The notes under the pieces are model-generated. The model searched no databases. It was given only the letters and a program-made list of their open reading frames with translations, and had not been told where the DNA came from. From an uncultured Veillonella sp. (lineage in GTDB: Bacteria > Bacillota > Negativicutes > Veillonellales > Veillonellaceae), in assembly GCA_900549805.1 (NCBI GenBank), contig URPV01000022.1:1-17188 (forward strand): 17,188 bases of DNA. The letters run 5' to 3'. Positions 1 to 7,727 of this stretch are shown in pieces. Made by a program: the position numbers and the translations under genes. Each line of letters opens with the position of its first letter. The stretch's first letter is position 1.

Positions 1-200
1 TCCCCATTGTGATCCTATTCGGTGATTTTTTCAAAGCTCAAGAATAACTTTTTTAAATTTTTTCTACTAAAAGACTCCCCATAGGTCCCAACATTTATGA
101 ATGAGCGCTTTTGAACAACAAGCACAAAAAACTCCAAATTAGCAAAGGATAGAGAGGCCTCCCATACATGAAAGGCCCTATAAACAATCTATAGAATTTA

Positions 201-229
201 TTGTCAGAGAGAAGAAAAACAAGTACAAT
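201..229 (+). promoter_or_regulatory. sigma-70-type promoter of dapL
   Basis: TTGTCA (201-206) and TACAAT (224-229) are separated by exactly 17 bases, a near-consensus -35/-10 pair. Transcription would start near 236, giving a leader of about 60 bases. The rest of 1-258 shows no gene I can support. Confidence 0.65.
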
Positions 230-297
230 AAAACCTGTTAAGAAACTATTTAGCATATATGAGTCTGACACCCATCAGGCCCTATAAGGAGACCAAC

Positions 298-1527
298 ATG
301 GCTACTATTAATGAAAATTATAACCGCTTACAAGGTTCCTACCTCTTCGCCAACATCGCTAAGAAGGTAGCAGACTACCAAGCGGCTCATCCAGATGCTG
401 ATATCATTCGCTTGGGTATTGGCGACGTAACCTTACCACTCGTACCTGCTGTCATTGAAGCTATGCACAAGGCTGTTGACGAAATGGGCCAACAAGAAAC
501 CTTCCGCGGCTATGGCCCTGAACAAGGCTACGACTTCCTCCGCAAGGCCATCGTAGAAGGAGACTACAAACCATTAGGCCTGGACATCCAAGAAGACGAA
601 GTTTTCGTATCTGACGGGGCTAAGTCCGATGTCGGTAACATCCAAGAAATCTTCTCCCAAGACTGTGTCATTGCTATTTGCGACCCTGTATACCCTGTAT
701 ACTTGGACTCCAACGTCATGGCAGGCCGCACTGGTGAAAACAAAGAAGGTGCCTTCGAAAAGGTTGTCTACCTCCCTACTACAGCGGAAAACAATTTCGA
801 ACCGGAATTGCCTACCACCCATGTAGACATCGTTTACCTCTGCTGTCCTAACAACCCAACAGGGACAGTCCTCTCTCGACAAGCGCTCAAGACATGGGTT
901 GACTACTGTAACGAAAATGATGCAGTTCTCATGTTCGACTCCGCCTATGAAGCTTTTATCTCCGATCCTAATACGGTAAAATCCATCTACGAAATCCCTG
1001 GGGCTAAGACTTGTGCCATCGAATTCCGTTCCTTCTCCAAGACAGCTGGTTTCACTGGTACCCGTTGCGCTTACACCATCGTTCCTCACCACTTAAAGGT
1101 AAAGAATGCATCTGGTCAAAAGCAAGAACTCAACCCGCTCTGGAACCGCCGTCAATGCACTAAATTCAATGGCGTTCCTTACATCACCCAACGGGCTGCA
1201 GAAGCTGTGTACTCCCCAGAAGGGCGTGAGCAAACCCAAGCTAACATCGCCTACTACAAAGAAAATGCCCGCATCATCCGGGAAGGCCTCGAATCTATCG
1301 GGCTCACCGTATTCGGCGGCACTGATGCACCATACATCTGGCTTAAGACACCAGGCTCCATGACATCTTGGGAATTCTTCGACTACCTCTTGGAAAAAGC
1401 CAACATCGTATCCACACCAGGTTCCGGCTTTGGTCCGTGTGGCGAAGGCTACCTCCGCTTAACCGCTTTCGGTTCCCGCGAAAATACAATCCGTGCCGTA
1501 GATCGCATCAAACAACTCAAATTCTAA
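298..1527 (+). CDS. dapL: LL-diaminopimelate aminotransferase DapL
   Basis: This PLP enzyme of the class I/II aminotransferase fold converts tetrahydrodipicolinate plus glutamate directly to LL-diaminopimelate, bypassing the acylated intermediates of the classical lysine pathway. It acts in the cytosol. The N-terminus (NENY near residue 5, then YLFANIAKKV), the CCPNNPTGT segment near 182-190 and the PLP-lysine motif SFSKTAGFTGTR with Lys248 are typical of DapL. I start at 298, giving 409 residues, the usual family length. An AAGGAG site lies 6 bases upstream and family members begin at this point. An in-frame ATG at 259 would add 13 unlikely residues and lacks a good ribosome site. A promoter at 201-229 and a terminator at 1537-1576 make it a single-gene unit. 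The product still needs DapF epimerase to become meso-diaminopimelate. Confidence 0.95.
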   Translation: MATINENYNRLQGSYLFANIAKKVADYQAAHPDADIIRLGIGDVTLPLVPAVIEAMHKAVDEMGQQETFRGYGPEQGYDFLRKAIVEGDYKPLGLDIQEDEVFVSDGAKSDVGNIQEIFSQDCVIAICDPVYPVYLDSNVMAGRTGENKEGAFEKVVYLPTTAENNFEPELPTTHVDIVYLCCPNNPTGTVLSRQALKTWVDYCNENDAVLMFDSAYEAFISDPNTVKSIYEIPGAKTCAIEFRSFSKTAGFTGTRCAYTIVPHHLKVKNASGQKQELNPLWNRRQCTKFNGVPYITQRAAEAVYSPEGREQTQANIAYYKENARIIREGLESIGLTVFGGTDAPYIWLKTPGSMTSWEFFDYLLEKANIVSTPGSGFGPCGEGYLRLTAFGSRENTIRAVDRIKQLKF

Positions 1528-1536
1528 TCAAGGCCT

Positions 1537-1576
1537 ACACCTCCTAGCTTGCATGCAAGCTAGGAGGTGTCTTTTT
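1537..1576. terminator. Terminator after dapL
   Basis: Positions 1537-1570 form a perfect 34-base palindrome (half-site ACACCTCCTAGCTTGCA), followed by CTTTTT. It begins 9 bases after the dapL stop. The T-run supports termination of rightward transcription. Confidence 0.9.
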
Positions 1577-1591
1577 ATGCATTCACAAAAA

Positions 1592-1608
1592 TCATTTATG
1601 TATTTTAT
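1592..1608. promoter_or_regulatory. candidate operator upstream of DsbA-like gene
   Basis: TCATTTATGTATTTTAT here matches TAATTTGTGTATTTTAT at 2422-2438 in 15 of 17 positions. The first lies upstream of the TATAAT (1640-1645) of the DsbA-like gene and the second overlaps the likely -35 of tetR. The match is AT-rich, so chance cannot be excluded. Confidence 0.35.
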
Positions 1609-1715
1609 AAATATTACATACAAATAGGGTGTAATTCGTTATAATAAAAGAAAGAGATAGTATATTCTTTCTACGATATATGTAGTATTCAAAGCCTCAT
1701 AAAGGAGTGATTGCC

Positions 1716-2366
1716 ATGAAAGAACAAATGGCCTACTTCACCGATGTATATTGTGGTTGGTGCTATGGTTTCCATCACGATTTGCTAACCTTTTTAAAAG
1801 ACCATCCAGAGATTGAATTAAGTGTCATTCCCAGTGGTCTCTTTGCCGGTTCCCGTGTCAAACCCATAGGCGAGCTCACACAGATTCCTTCCATCAACCA
1901 ATCAATCCAAGAAATCTATCAAGTGGATTTTTCAGGACAAGACCGCCTCTTTCAAGAGGGGGCTTATCGCATGAATTCAGATCATCCTAGTGCCATCCTG
2001 GCTCTCATTAAGCACCATACAAAAGGTTCGGCTGTACTGGAGGCCCTAGGACTCATGCAAGAAGCCTTTTTCAAGGATGGTAAACCCCTAGACCAGGTTG
2101 CTACCTATCTTCCCATCATCCAGGATATAGGCCTAGCCGATCAAATCAGTAAAGACGACCTAGCTAAAGCTTTAGAAAATCCAGAGCTAGCCTATGAAGA
2201 ATACCGTAAGGCTAGAGCCCTGGGTGTTGAATCCTATCCAACCTTGGCCATAGCCCATAATGGAGGCTGGTACAAGCTCAAAGGCCAAGACATGGAAGAC
2301 TTACAAGATAATTACCATAAAATTATCAACCTCCCTCTCAAGAGCTTTGGCTGCATAGGTTGCTAG
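1716..2366 (+). CDS. DsbA/FrnE-like thiol oxidoreductase, cytoplasmic
   Basis: A 216-residue protein of the DsbA-like thioredoxin superfamily. It has an active-site C13-G-W-C16 near the N-terminus, a helical insertion (about 50-170) and the cis-proline region SYPTL with Pro175. No signal peptide or membrane segment is visible, so it probably acts in the cytosol, like FrnE-type proteins, in thiol/disulfide exchange. The substrate is unknown. The last seven residues contain a second C213-I-G-C216, which is unusual. I start at ATG 1716, where AAAGGAG sits 8 bases upstream. A GTG at 1707 overlaps that site and is rejected. A TATAAT lies at 1640-1645. A box upstream of it matches one in front of the next gene, a TetR regulator, which may therefore control this gene. 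The superfamily assignment is firm; the exact role is not. Confidence 0.85.
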   Translation: MKEQMAYFTDVYCGWCYGFHHDLLTFLKDHPEIELSVIPSGLFAGSRVKPIGELTQIPSINQSIQEIYQVDFSGQDRLFQEGAYRMNSDHPSAILALIKHHTKGSAVLEALGLMQEAFFKDGKPLDQVATYLPIIQDIGLADQISKDDLAKALENPELAYEEYRKARALGVESYPTLAIAHNGGWYKLKGQDMEDLQDNYHKIINLPLKSFGCIGC

Positions 2367-2421
2367 GCCTATTTCATTACTTTCTTTGGTTTTATAAAAC
2401 ATTTTTAGTATTTTTAAAAAA

Positions 2422-2453
2422 TAATTTGTGTATTTTATCTAAAAAGTTATGCT
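2422..2453 (+). promoter_or_regulatory. candidate tetR promoter with overlapping operator box
   Basis: TTGTGT (2426-2431) and TATGCT (2448-2453) are 16 bases apart, a modest sigma-70 promoter. The box at 2422-2438 shared with the upstream DsbA-like gene overlaps the -35, a position suited to autorepression by the TetR protein. Confidence 0.35.
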
Positions 2454-2492
2454 TAATTAACCCTTATTGTATCTCTTATCCGAGGTGTAGAT

Positions 2493-3041
2493 ATGGACAC
2501 AAAATCCAAAATCAAAGAAGCTGCTTATCGTTTGTTTGAAAAAGAATCCTTTTCCCGCATTACCTGCAGTCAAATCATTAATGAATCCGGTGTTTCTAGA
2601 CGGACCTTCTATAACCACTTCCCTGACAAGTATGAGCTCATGTATAACTATTACGAAGACCTCATCGTAGACAGGCTCTTTGGCCCTGCAGGCATGCCCC
2701 CATCGCTCAACACAGAAACATGGGAGAAATTCTCTAATGTCTTCTTCGACCTCTTACAAGAACGGCATACCTTCTACAACAATATGACCTCCACACCAGA
2801 TGACAAATCGGAATTCACAAAATTTATCTATGGTTATGCGGTTAACTTTTACAGCAACCTCCGCAAGCGCCATAAGAATCGTGAACACTTAGCACCCACC
2901 GAAAAGGTCACTATCCGCGCCTTCTGTGCAGCCTTCATTTCCTTAGTGAGGGACTTCATGGATTCTAAGATAGAACTAACCTCCCAACAGGCTACGGCCA
3001 TCCTCAAGCGGATGATCCCTGCAGAATACCGACAGTACTAA
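2493..3041 (+). CDS. TetR family transcriptional regulator
   Basis: A 182-residue repressor-type protein. Residues about 5-50 form a TetR_N helix-turn-helix: KIKEAAYRLFEKESFSRIT is helix 1 and the following turn, and the recognition segment is SGVSRRTFYNHF followed by DKYEL. The remaining helical part (about 55-180) is the variable ligand-binding and dimer domain, resembling the DhaS-like/TetR_C_8 type seen in Firmicutes; the ligand cannot be read from sequence. The ATG at 2493 has GAGGTG 5 bases upstream. It lies 126 bases after the DsbA-like gene, on the same strand, and both genes are preceded by a similar AT-rich box, so cross- and autoregulation is a reasonable guess. It ends before a strong palindromic terminator. 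Confidence 0.88.
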   Translation: MDTKSKIKEAAYRLFEKESFSRITCSQIINESGVSRRTFYNHFPDKYELMYNYYEDLIVDRLFGPAGMPPSLNTETWEKFSNVFFDLLQERHTFYNNMTSTPDDKSEFTKFIYGYAVNFYSNLRKRHKNREHLAPTEKVTIRAFCAAFISLVRDFMDSKIELTSQQATAILKRMIPAEYRQY

Positions 3042-3108
3042 AAATACCAAATTCTTCTAACTACTAGATAGTATCACTAAGGATTAACAACAAGAGACAA
3101 GCAGGAAA

Positions 3109-3148
3109 AAGAAAAGAGCCCCTAGCATATGCTAGGGGCTCTTTTCTT
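3109..3148. terminator. Terminator after tetR
   Basis: A perfect 40-base palindrome. Its left half begins AAGAAAAGAGCCCC and its right half ends GGGGCTCTTTTCTT, giving A-rich and T-rich flanks on both strands. It fits a bidirectional intrinsic terminator, 68 bases after the tetR stop. Confidence 0.85.
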
Positions 3149-3427
3149 GGATTATAGAGGGAGTTTTATCGAATAAAACTAACCTGTAAGCTTTCGCTTA
3201 CGTTTTTATTATATAAAAGAAGAAACTATATAACAGTGACCAGCGCTACATCCTACTAGTCTACATCCTACTAGTAGAAAGATTCTAGCATAAGGATAGT
3301 TGTCTAAAGGCACACTCTTACTAGCGGCCTAGGCAAAAATCTAGCTCCTCTTACAGCCTAGGATGACCTATGATAAAATAAGCTTATAAAACACATAGTA
3401 TAGTAATTTATTATATAGGAGGTCATT
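3149..3427. other. non-coding stretch with two small stem-loops and a tandem repeat
   Basis: No gene is visible between the tetR terminator and ddh. There is an inverted repeat AGTTTTAT-CGA-ATAAAACT (3162-3180), then GTAAGC-TTTC-GCTTAC followed by GTTTTTATT (3186-3210), which looks like a short rightward terminator. A perfect tandem duplication of CTACATCCTACTAGT follows (3246-3275). Near ddh, CTTACA (3350-3355) and TAAAAT (3374-3379), 18 bases apart, could be its promoter, with low confidence. The ddh ribosome site is AGGAGGT at 3417-3423. Confidence 0.55.
3246..3275. repeat. tandem direct repeat, 2 x 15 bases
   Basis: Two exact adjacent copies of CTACATCCTACTAGT (3246-3260 and 3261-3275). 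Each ends in the palindrome ACTAGT. It is intergenic and no function is evident; a local duplication is the simplest reading. Confidence 0.85.
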
Positions 3428-4399
3428 ATGACTATTCGTATCGGCATTGTAGGCTACGGCAACCTAGGTCGTGGCGTAGAAGCAGCAGTGAATTTACAAA
3501 AGGATATGGAGCTAGTAGGGGTATTCTCCCGTCGTCCTGATATTAAGACCCTTTCTGGTATCCCATCCTACACCATGGACCAAGTAGAATCCTTCAAGGG
3601 CAAAATCGACGTCATGGTCTTGTGCGGCGGCTCTGCTACTGATCTAATTGACCAAACGCCTGCTATCGCCAAGCACTTTACCTGCATCGACTCCTTCGAT
3701 ACACATGCCCGCATCCCAGAGCACTTTGCCAATGTAGACAAGGTTGCCAAAGAAGCTGGCACTGCCGCTCTTATCTCCTGCGGCTGGGACCCAGGTATGT
3801 TCTCTCTCCAACGGGTCTTTGCTGAAAGCATCCTCCCTCAAGGCAAATCCTATACCTTCTGGGGCCGTGGCGTATCCCAAGGGCATTCTGATGCTATCCG
3901 CCGTATTGATGGTGTCCTTGATGCCCGTCAATATACCTGCCCTAAGGAAGAATACTTAGAAGCCATTCGCCAAGGACAAACCCCTGATGTGGATGCTTAC
4001 AAGGGCCACTTGCGGGACTGCTATGTAGTGGCCGCTCCTGATGCAGACAAGGCTGCTATTGAAAAAGAAATCAAGACCATGGAAAACTACTTTGTAGGAT
4101 ATGAAACAGTGGTTCACTTTATCTCCCAAGAAGAGCTAGACCGCGACCATAAAGGTATCCCTCATGGTGGTTTCGTTCTCCGGTCCGGGGAAACTACAGA
4201 TAAAACCCGCCATGTCATCGAATACTCCCTCAAATTGGATTCCAACCCTGAATTTACAGGTGCTGTTTTGACGGCCTATGCCCGTGGCATCTACCGCCTA
4301 TCTCAACACGGTGGCCGGGGTTGCTTCACCGTATTTGACATTGCCCCTGCTTGGATTTCTCCTGAATCCCCTGAAGAATTGCGAGCTCATTCCCTATAG
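3428..4399 (+). CDS. ddh: meso-diaminopimelate D-dehydrogenase
   Basis: A 323-residue NADPH-dependent enzyme that reductively aminates tetrahydrodipicolinate with ammonia to give meso-diaminopimelate in one step, for cell-wall peptide and lysine synthesis. The N-terminal Rossmann motif is G9-Y-G11-N-L-G14. The segments SCGWDPGMFS (about 117-126), FWGRGVSQGHSDAIRRI and GGFVLRSGET are characteristic of the Ddh family, and the length matches (about 320-326). The start is fixed by AGGAGGT 4 bases upstream. It is probably a single-gene unit, because the next gene has its own extended -10 element overlapping the region just after this stop. With dapL in the same window, this strain appears to have two direct routes toward meso-diaminopimelate. 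Confidence 0.95.
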   Translation: MTIRIGIVGYGNLGRGVEAAVNLQKDMELVGVFSRRPDIKTLSGIPSYTMDQVESFKGKIDVMVLCGGSATDLIDQTPAIAKHFTCIDSFDTHARIPEHFANVDKVAKEAGTAALISCGWDPGMFSLQRVFAESILPQGKSYTFWGRGVSQGHSDAIRRIDGVLDARQYTCPKEEYLEAIRQGQTPDVDAYKGHLRDCYVVAAPDADKAAIEKEIKTMENYFVGYETVVHFISQEELDRDHKGIPHGGFVLRSGETTDKTRHVIEYSLKLDSNPEFTGAVLTAYARGIYRLSQHGGRGCFTVFDIAPAWISPESPEELRAHSL

Positions 4400-4403
4400 G
4401 CTA

Positions 4404-4412
4404 TGCTATAAT
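4404..4412 (+). promoter_or_regulatory. extended -10 promoter of ychF
   Basis: TGCTATAAT is an extended -10 with a consensus TATAAT at 4407-4412. It starts 5 bases after the ddh stop and about 50 bases before the ychF start. No convincing -35 is present, as is usual for extended -10 promoters. Confidence 0.55.
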
Positions 4413-4462
4413 AAACTTTCAGTAAGTATGCTTTATTAGAATTCATGATAAAAGGTGGTACT

Positions 4463-5569
4463 ATGAGCACAAATCTTGAAGTAGGCATCGTTGGCCTTCC
4501 AAACGTTGGTAAAAGTACATTGTTTAACGCCATTACAAAGGCTGGTGCAGAAGCGGCTAACTACCCATTCTGTACCATCGAACCAAACGTAGGTGTGGTT
4601 GATGTTCCCGATGACCGCCTCCCTAAATTAGCCGACATGTTTAATTCCAAGAAGATCCTTCCTGCGGCTATGCGCTTTGTAGATATCGCAGGCCTCGTAG
4701 AAGGCGCTTCCAAAGGTGAAGGTTTGGGCAACAAATTCCTTTCCCACATCCGCCAAGTGGATGCTATCGCTCAAGTTATCCGCTGCTTTGAAGATCCTAA
4801 CATCACACACGTAGCAGGCTCTATCGACCCAATCCGGGACATTGAAATCATCAATACAGAACTCTGCTTGGCCGATTTGGATTCCGTGGAAAAACGGAAA
4901 CAACGGATTGAAAAAATTGCTAAGTCTGGTGACAAAGCGGCTCGTGCTGAACTCCCTCTCTTGGACCGTATCATCGAAGCCCTGGGAGAAGCAAAACCTG
5001 TCCGTGCCCTTGGCCTCGACGAAGACGAAATGGATATGATCAAGGAACTTACCCTCTTAACTGCTAAACCATCCCTCTTCGTCTGCAATATCTCCGAAGA
5101 CGAAGTAGGTGATTACTCCGCTAATGAGCTAGTTAAAAAAGTAGAAGCTTACGCGGCTAACGAGGGATCTGGCATCGTGGTTGTATCTGCCCGCATTGAA
5201 TCAGAAATTGCAGAATTATCTGACGAAGAAGCCTCTGCCTTCTTGGCTGACCTTGGGGTTGAAGAATCCGGCCTTAAGAAACTTATCAAGGCTGCTTATG
5301 GTCTTCTGGGCCTCATCAACTACTTCACTGCCGGCCCTATGGAAACCCGTGCCTGGACTATCGTCAATGGCACCAAGGCTCCACAAGCAGCGGGTAAAAT
5401 CCACTCTGACATTGAAAAAGGCTTTATTCGTGCCGAAATCGTTGCCTTTGATGACCTCATGGCTTGCGGTTCCCAAAATGCAGCCAAGGAAAAAGGCTTA
5501 GTTCGCCTAGAAGGTAAGGACTACGTTATGAAGGACGGAGATGTGACCCACTTCCGTTTCAACGTATAA
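4463..5569 (+). CDS. ychF: redox-regulated/ribosome-associated ATPase YchF (OLA1 family)
   Basis: A 368-residue P-loop NTPase of the Obg-related YchF/EngD family. Members bind ribosomes and hydrolyse ATP rather than GTP; the precise cellular role is unsettled. Visible motifs are the P-loop G11-LPNVGKS-T19, the switch II D74-I-A-G77, and N209-I-S-E212 in place of the NKxD guanine-specificity motif. That replacement is the family's known basis for ATP preference. A coiled-coil-like helical insertion covers about 130-200, and a C-terminal TGS domain ends with the DGDVTHFRFNV tail. I start at ATG 4463 because AAAGGTGG lies just upstream and family members begin close to LEVGIVGLPNVG. The ATG at 4445 would add six residues that overlap the ribosome site. 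In many Firmicutes ychF adjoins a DUF951 gene; here that gene lies 2.1 kb away on the opposite strand. Confidence 0.95.
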   Translation: MSTNLEVGIVGLPNVGKSTLFNAITKAGAEAANYPFCTIEPNVGVVDVPDDRLPKLADMFNSKKILPAAMRFVDIAGLVEGASKGEGLGNKFLSHIRQVDAIAQVIRCFEDPNITHVAGSIDPIRDIEIINTELCLADLDSVEKRKQRIEKIAKSGDKAARAELPLLDRIIEALGEAKPVRALGLDEDEMDMIKELTLLTAKPSLFVCNISEDEVGDYSANELVKKVEAYAANEGSGIVVVSARIESEIAELSDEEASAFLADLGVEESGLKKLIKAAYGLLGLINYFTAGPMETRAWTIVNGTKAPQAAGKIHSDIEKGFIRAEIVAFDDLMACGSQNAAKEKGLVRLEGKDYVMKDGDVTHFRFNV

Positions 5570-5664
5570 AACCGTAAGTAAATAAGCACTCATAGGCTTA
5601 AAGAAAACACAAATAAACCAAGTATTCTTATAGGTCCCAACACTAAAATAGGATTTATAAGAGC

Positions 5665-5714
5665 AAAAAGGACTGCATAGGATGCCATAAGGCGCATCCT
5701 ATGCAGTCCTTTTT
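5665..5714. terminator. Terminator between ychF and the selenium operon
   Basis: Arms 5665-5685 and 5694-5714 are perfectly complementary over 21 bases with an 8-base loop. They have A5 on the left and T5 on the right, so the element can stop both the rightward ychF transcript and the leftward selenium operon that converge here. Confidence 0.92.
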
Positions 5715-5725
5715 TATATGTTAAA

Positions 5726-5992
5726 TCATTCTTTGCAATCTTTATAAGGTAGAGCTATCTTCCCTTTTTCATACCAGAAGAAGCCAGACCCACTAATGAG
5801 CCCTTCCTCCATAATCTCCCTAACCTGACCTACAAGAGAAGGATTGATTTCTATAGCTAATCCACAACGGTTATCTAGTTCCGGCGGTGTCGCCATAAGT
5901 TGATGGGAGACTTTCTTCTGGGTCAAAAGCTTGTCCGTCTTATCGCCAAAGTAGTAAGAAGTGAAAAGAATTAATAACTTCTTATTTCCCAT
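5726..5992 (-). CDS. DUF3343 putative Se/S carrier-like protein
   Basis: An 88-residue protein matching the DUF3343 family (putative selenium/sulfur carrier-like, comparable to the DUF3343 neighbours of YedF in clostridia). It opens with a beta strand KKLLILFTSYYFGD and contains the conserved D-N-R-C43-G44 followed by LAIEI. Cys43 is the only plausible reactive residue in the core. The family is thought to hold or pass sulfide or selenide, but the exact reaction is not established. The ribosome site GGAGG lies 8 bases upstream. It is the last gene of the leftward DUF951-selD-yedF operon, 35 bases after yedF, and ends just before the shared terminator. Confidence 0.82.
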   Translation of the reverse strand: MGNKKLLILFTSYYFGDKTDKLLTQKKVSHQLMATPPELDNRCGLAIEINPSLVGQVREIMEEGLISGSGFFWYEKGKIALPYKDCKE

Positions 5993-6027
5993 CTTAAGAT
6001 CCTCCCCCCTTTAGGCGGCTTCCAAGC

Positions 6028-6639
6028 TTATAACTTAACTAAGTTATCCCCCACAATAGCGTCAGTAATGGCGTACATATTAGTAATAGACCCTACCCCT
6101 ACTTGGTCTTTAAGGCCATAGAAGTCCAGACAGATGCCACAAGCTCCTATTTCTACACCAGCTTCAGCCAATTTCTTAATCGATTCCAAGTGGATAGAAT
6201 CCTTGGTAACCATCTTGACACTACTATTAATAAAATAGATTTTAGACGGTTTTACGTCTGCCTCTACTAGGCATACCCAAAAGGTCTTCATAAGGTTACG
6301 ACCTAACTCTTGGCTACCTTCACCCAAATAATCCTTGGTCATGAGGAGAACCCGGCCCCCATAATTACCCGCTCCTAGAGCGCTACCACTAGGTTGACTT
6401 TCCTGAGGTCCCCCTGCATGAGGGGTCATGGTCAAATAAAAGTCCTTGCCATCCTGACGGATGGCCACCCCATAACCACGAGATTTGCCGAATTTTTCAA
6501 CATTATCCCGACTCACTTCATTGTCCACAATAGTGATGAGGGTAGCTTCAGGATTAGCATCACTGACTTTCTTACTTTCAATGACGGGTTTTGGACACAG
6601 GCTGCCACGGACATCTATGGTTATATTTTTTTCAGGCAT
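6028..6639 (-). CDS. yedF: YedF, selenium-metabolism sulfurtransferase-like protein
   Basis: A 203-residue two-domain protein. Residues about 5-72 are a TusA/SirA-like domain with RGSLC15PKP, the CPxP active-site motif for persulfide (or selenopersulfide) transfer. A low-complexity linker (75-93) leads to a DsrE/F-like domain (about 95-203) with C167-G-I-C170-LDFYGLKD and SITNMY, the hallmarks of the YedF family found with selD. It probably delivers activated sulfur or selenium for a labile selenium cofactor; this is a family inference. I start at ATG 6639, where AAGGAG lies 6 bases upstream. The longer ATG at 6666 adds nine residues without family support. It lies 56 bases downstream of selD in the same operon. 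Confidence 0.9.
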   Translation of the reverse strand: MPEKNITIDVRGSLCPKPVIESKKVSDANPEATLITIVDNEVSRDNVEKFGKSRGYGVAIRQDGKDFYLTMTPHAGGPQESQPSGSALGAGNYGGRVLLMTKDYLGEGSQELGRNLMKTFWVCLVEADVKPSKIYFINSSVKMVTKDSIHLESIKKLAEAGVEIGACGICLDFYGLKDQVGVGSITNMYAITDAIVGDNLVKL

Positions 6640-6695
6640 GATTAGCTCCTTCTTTTCGTACAACAAGGCCTCTGCACTTAGGCCTCAAAACTCTC

Positions 6696-7727
6696 CTATC
6701 CTGTTACCCGGAGGGATAATCCGGAAAAGGCCTCTACCGATCCTATTAGGCTAGCAGCCGGCGTATGTGCCTCTTCTAAGGCCGCAACCAAGGCCGCCCC
6801 TTGGTCTCTAGGCAAGGCGAACAGGAGTCCTCCCGATGTTTGTGGGTCGAAGAGGATATCCATCCACACGGGATCTAGGTGAGGATCTAGCTGCAGGTCC
6901 ACAATAGCCTTGCGATTACCATAAGAGGCAGCCGGTACTAGGCCCATTTGAGCCGCCTCAAGAACTTGATCGAAGAGGGGCAAGTCAAGGGCTTTAATAT
7001 GAAAGGTCATCCCTGAAGCCGAAGCCATTTCCACCGCATGGCCCATGAGGGAGAAACCTGTCACATCCGTACAGGCATGGATATCAAAGTCCTTGGCCAC
7101 CTGGGCTGCCCCTTTATTGAGGGTAGACATAGAGATCACAGCCTGGTCTGTCCCCTGTTGGAAAAGATCTGCCTTGAGGGCGTTGTTCATAATTCCCGTC
7201 CCTAATGGCTTGGTGAGAACCAATACATCTCCCTCTTGGGCTCCCTTATTCTTCCAAATCTTCTGTGGATTGACCCGGCCTGTTACGGACATGCCGAAGA
7301 TAGGTTCCTTATTTTCAATGGAATGGCCACCTACAATAACCGCACCGGCCTCTTCCACCATGCTAGCCGCCCCATTGAGAACTTCTGCAAGAACCCCCGC
7401 TTCCACTAGGGGCACCGGAAAACCTACGATATTCATGGCCGTCAATGGTTGGCCACCCATAGCGTACACATCAGACAAGGCATTAGCCGCTGCAATCTTA
7501 CCAAAGAGGCTAGGATCATTGACTAAGGGCGTAAAAAAATCCAAAGTCTGTACTAGGGCAAAGTCTTCTGAAAGCCGGTAAACTCCTGCATCATCAGCAC
7601 CGGTCATATCAGCTAATACATGATGGTTGGTAACCGGACGAACCCCCTGTAAGACCTTAGCTAAAATATGAGGCCCTATCTTGCAGGCACAACCTCCACT
7701 AGTCACATAGTCTGTTAACTTTACCAT
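6696..7727 (-). CDS. selD: selenide, water dikinase (selenophosphate synthetase)
   Basis: A 343-residue enzyme of the PurM/AIR-synthase fold that makes selenophosphate from selenide and ATP, the selenium donor for selenocysteine, selenouridine and the labile selenium cofactor. The glycine-rich N-terminal loop S10-G-G-C13-A-C15-K16 matches the E. coli active-site segment: Cys13 corresponds to the catalytic Cys17 and Lys16 to Lys20. It uses Cys, not selenocysteine, at this position. GADDAG near residue 44 and VGGHSIENKEPIFGMSV near 150-170 are also typical. The start at 7727 overlaps the end of the DUF951 gene by 29 bases and has GGGGAGG 3 bases upstream, suggesting translational coupling. No selA, selB, selC or ybbB is in the window, so the use of its product must be read from the rest of the genome. 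Confidence 0.96.
   Translation of the reverse strand: MVKLTDYVTSGGCACKIGPHILAKVLQGVRPVTNHHVLADMTGADDAGVYRLSEDFALVQTLDFFTPLVNDPSLFGKIAAANALSDVYAMGGQPLTAMNIVGFPVPLVEAGVLAEVLNGAASMVEEAGAVIVGGHSIENKEPIFGMSVTGRVNPQKIWKNKGAQEGDVLVLTKPLGTGIMNNALKADLFQQGTDQAVISMSTLNKGAAQVAKDFDIHACTDVTGFSLMGHAVEMASASGMTFHIKALDLPLFDQVLEAAQMGLVPAASYGNRKAIVDLQLDPHLDPVWMDILFDPQTSGGLLFALPRDQGAALVAALEEAHTPAASLIGSVEAFSGLSLRVTG

Noticed and set aside
1..7. possible start of a leftward gene (ATG at 7-5 with AGGA upstream)
   Set aside because: Only seven bases of it would lie in the window, too little to support a gene.
574..1092. 172-residue minus-strand open frame inside dapL
   Set aside because: It mirrors the strongly coding dapL frame, has no ribosome site and no recognisable domain; other antisense frames were dropped for the same reason.
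81..5642. ATAGGTCCCAACA occurs at 81-93 and 5630-5642, both intergenic
   Set aside because: In about 17 kb one or two exact 13-base matches are expected by chance, and the flanks do not align.
5726..5728. TGA ending the DUF3343 gene in a selenium operon, possible selenocysteine codon
   Set aside because: The family ends here, only three codons follow before a TAA, and the only downstream hairpin is the terminator.
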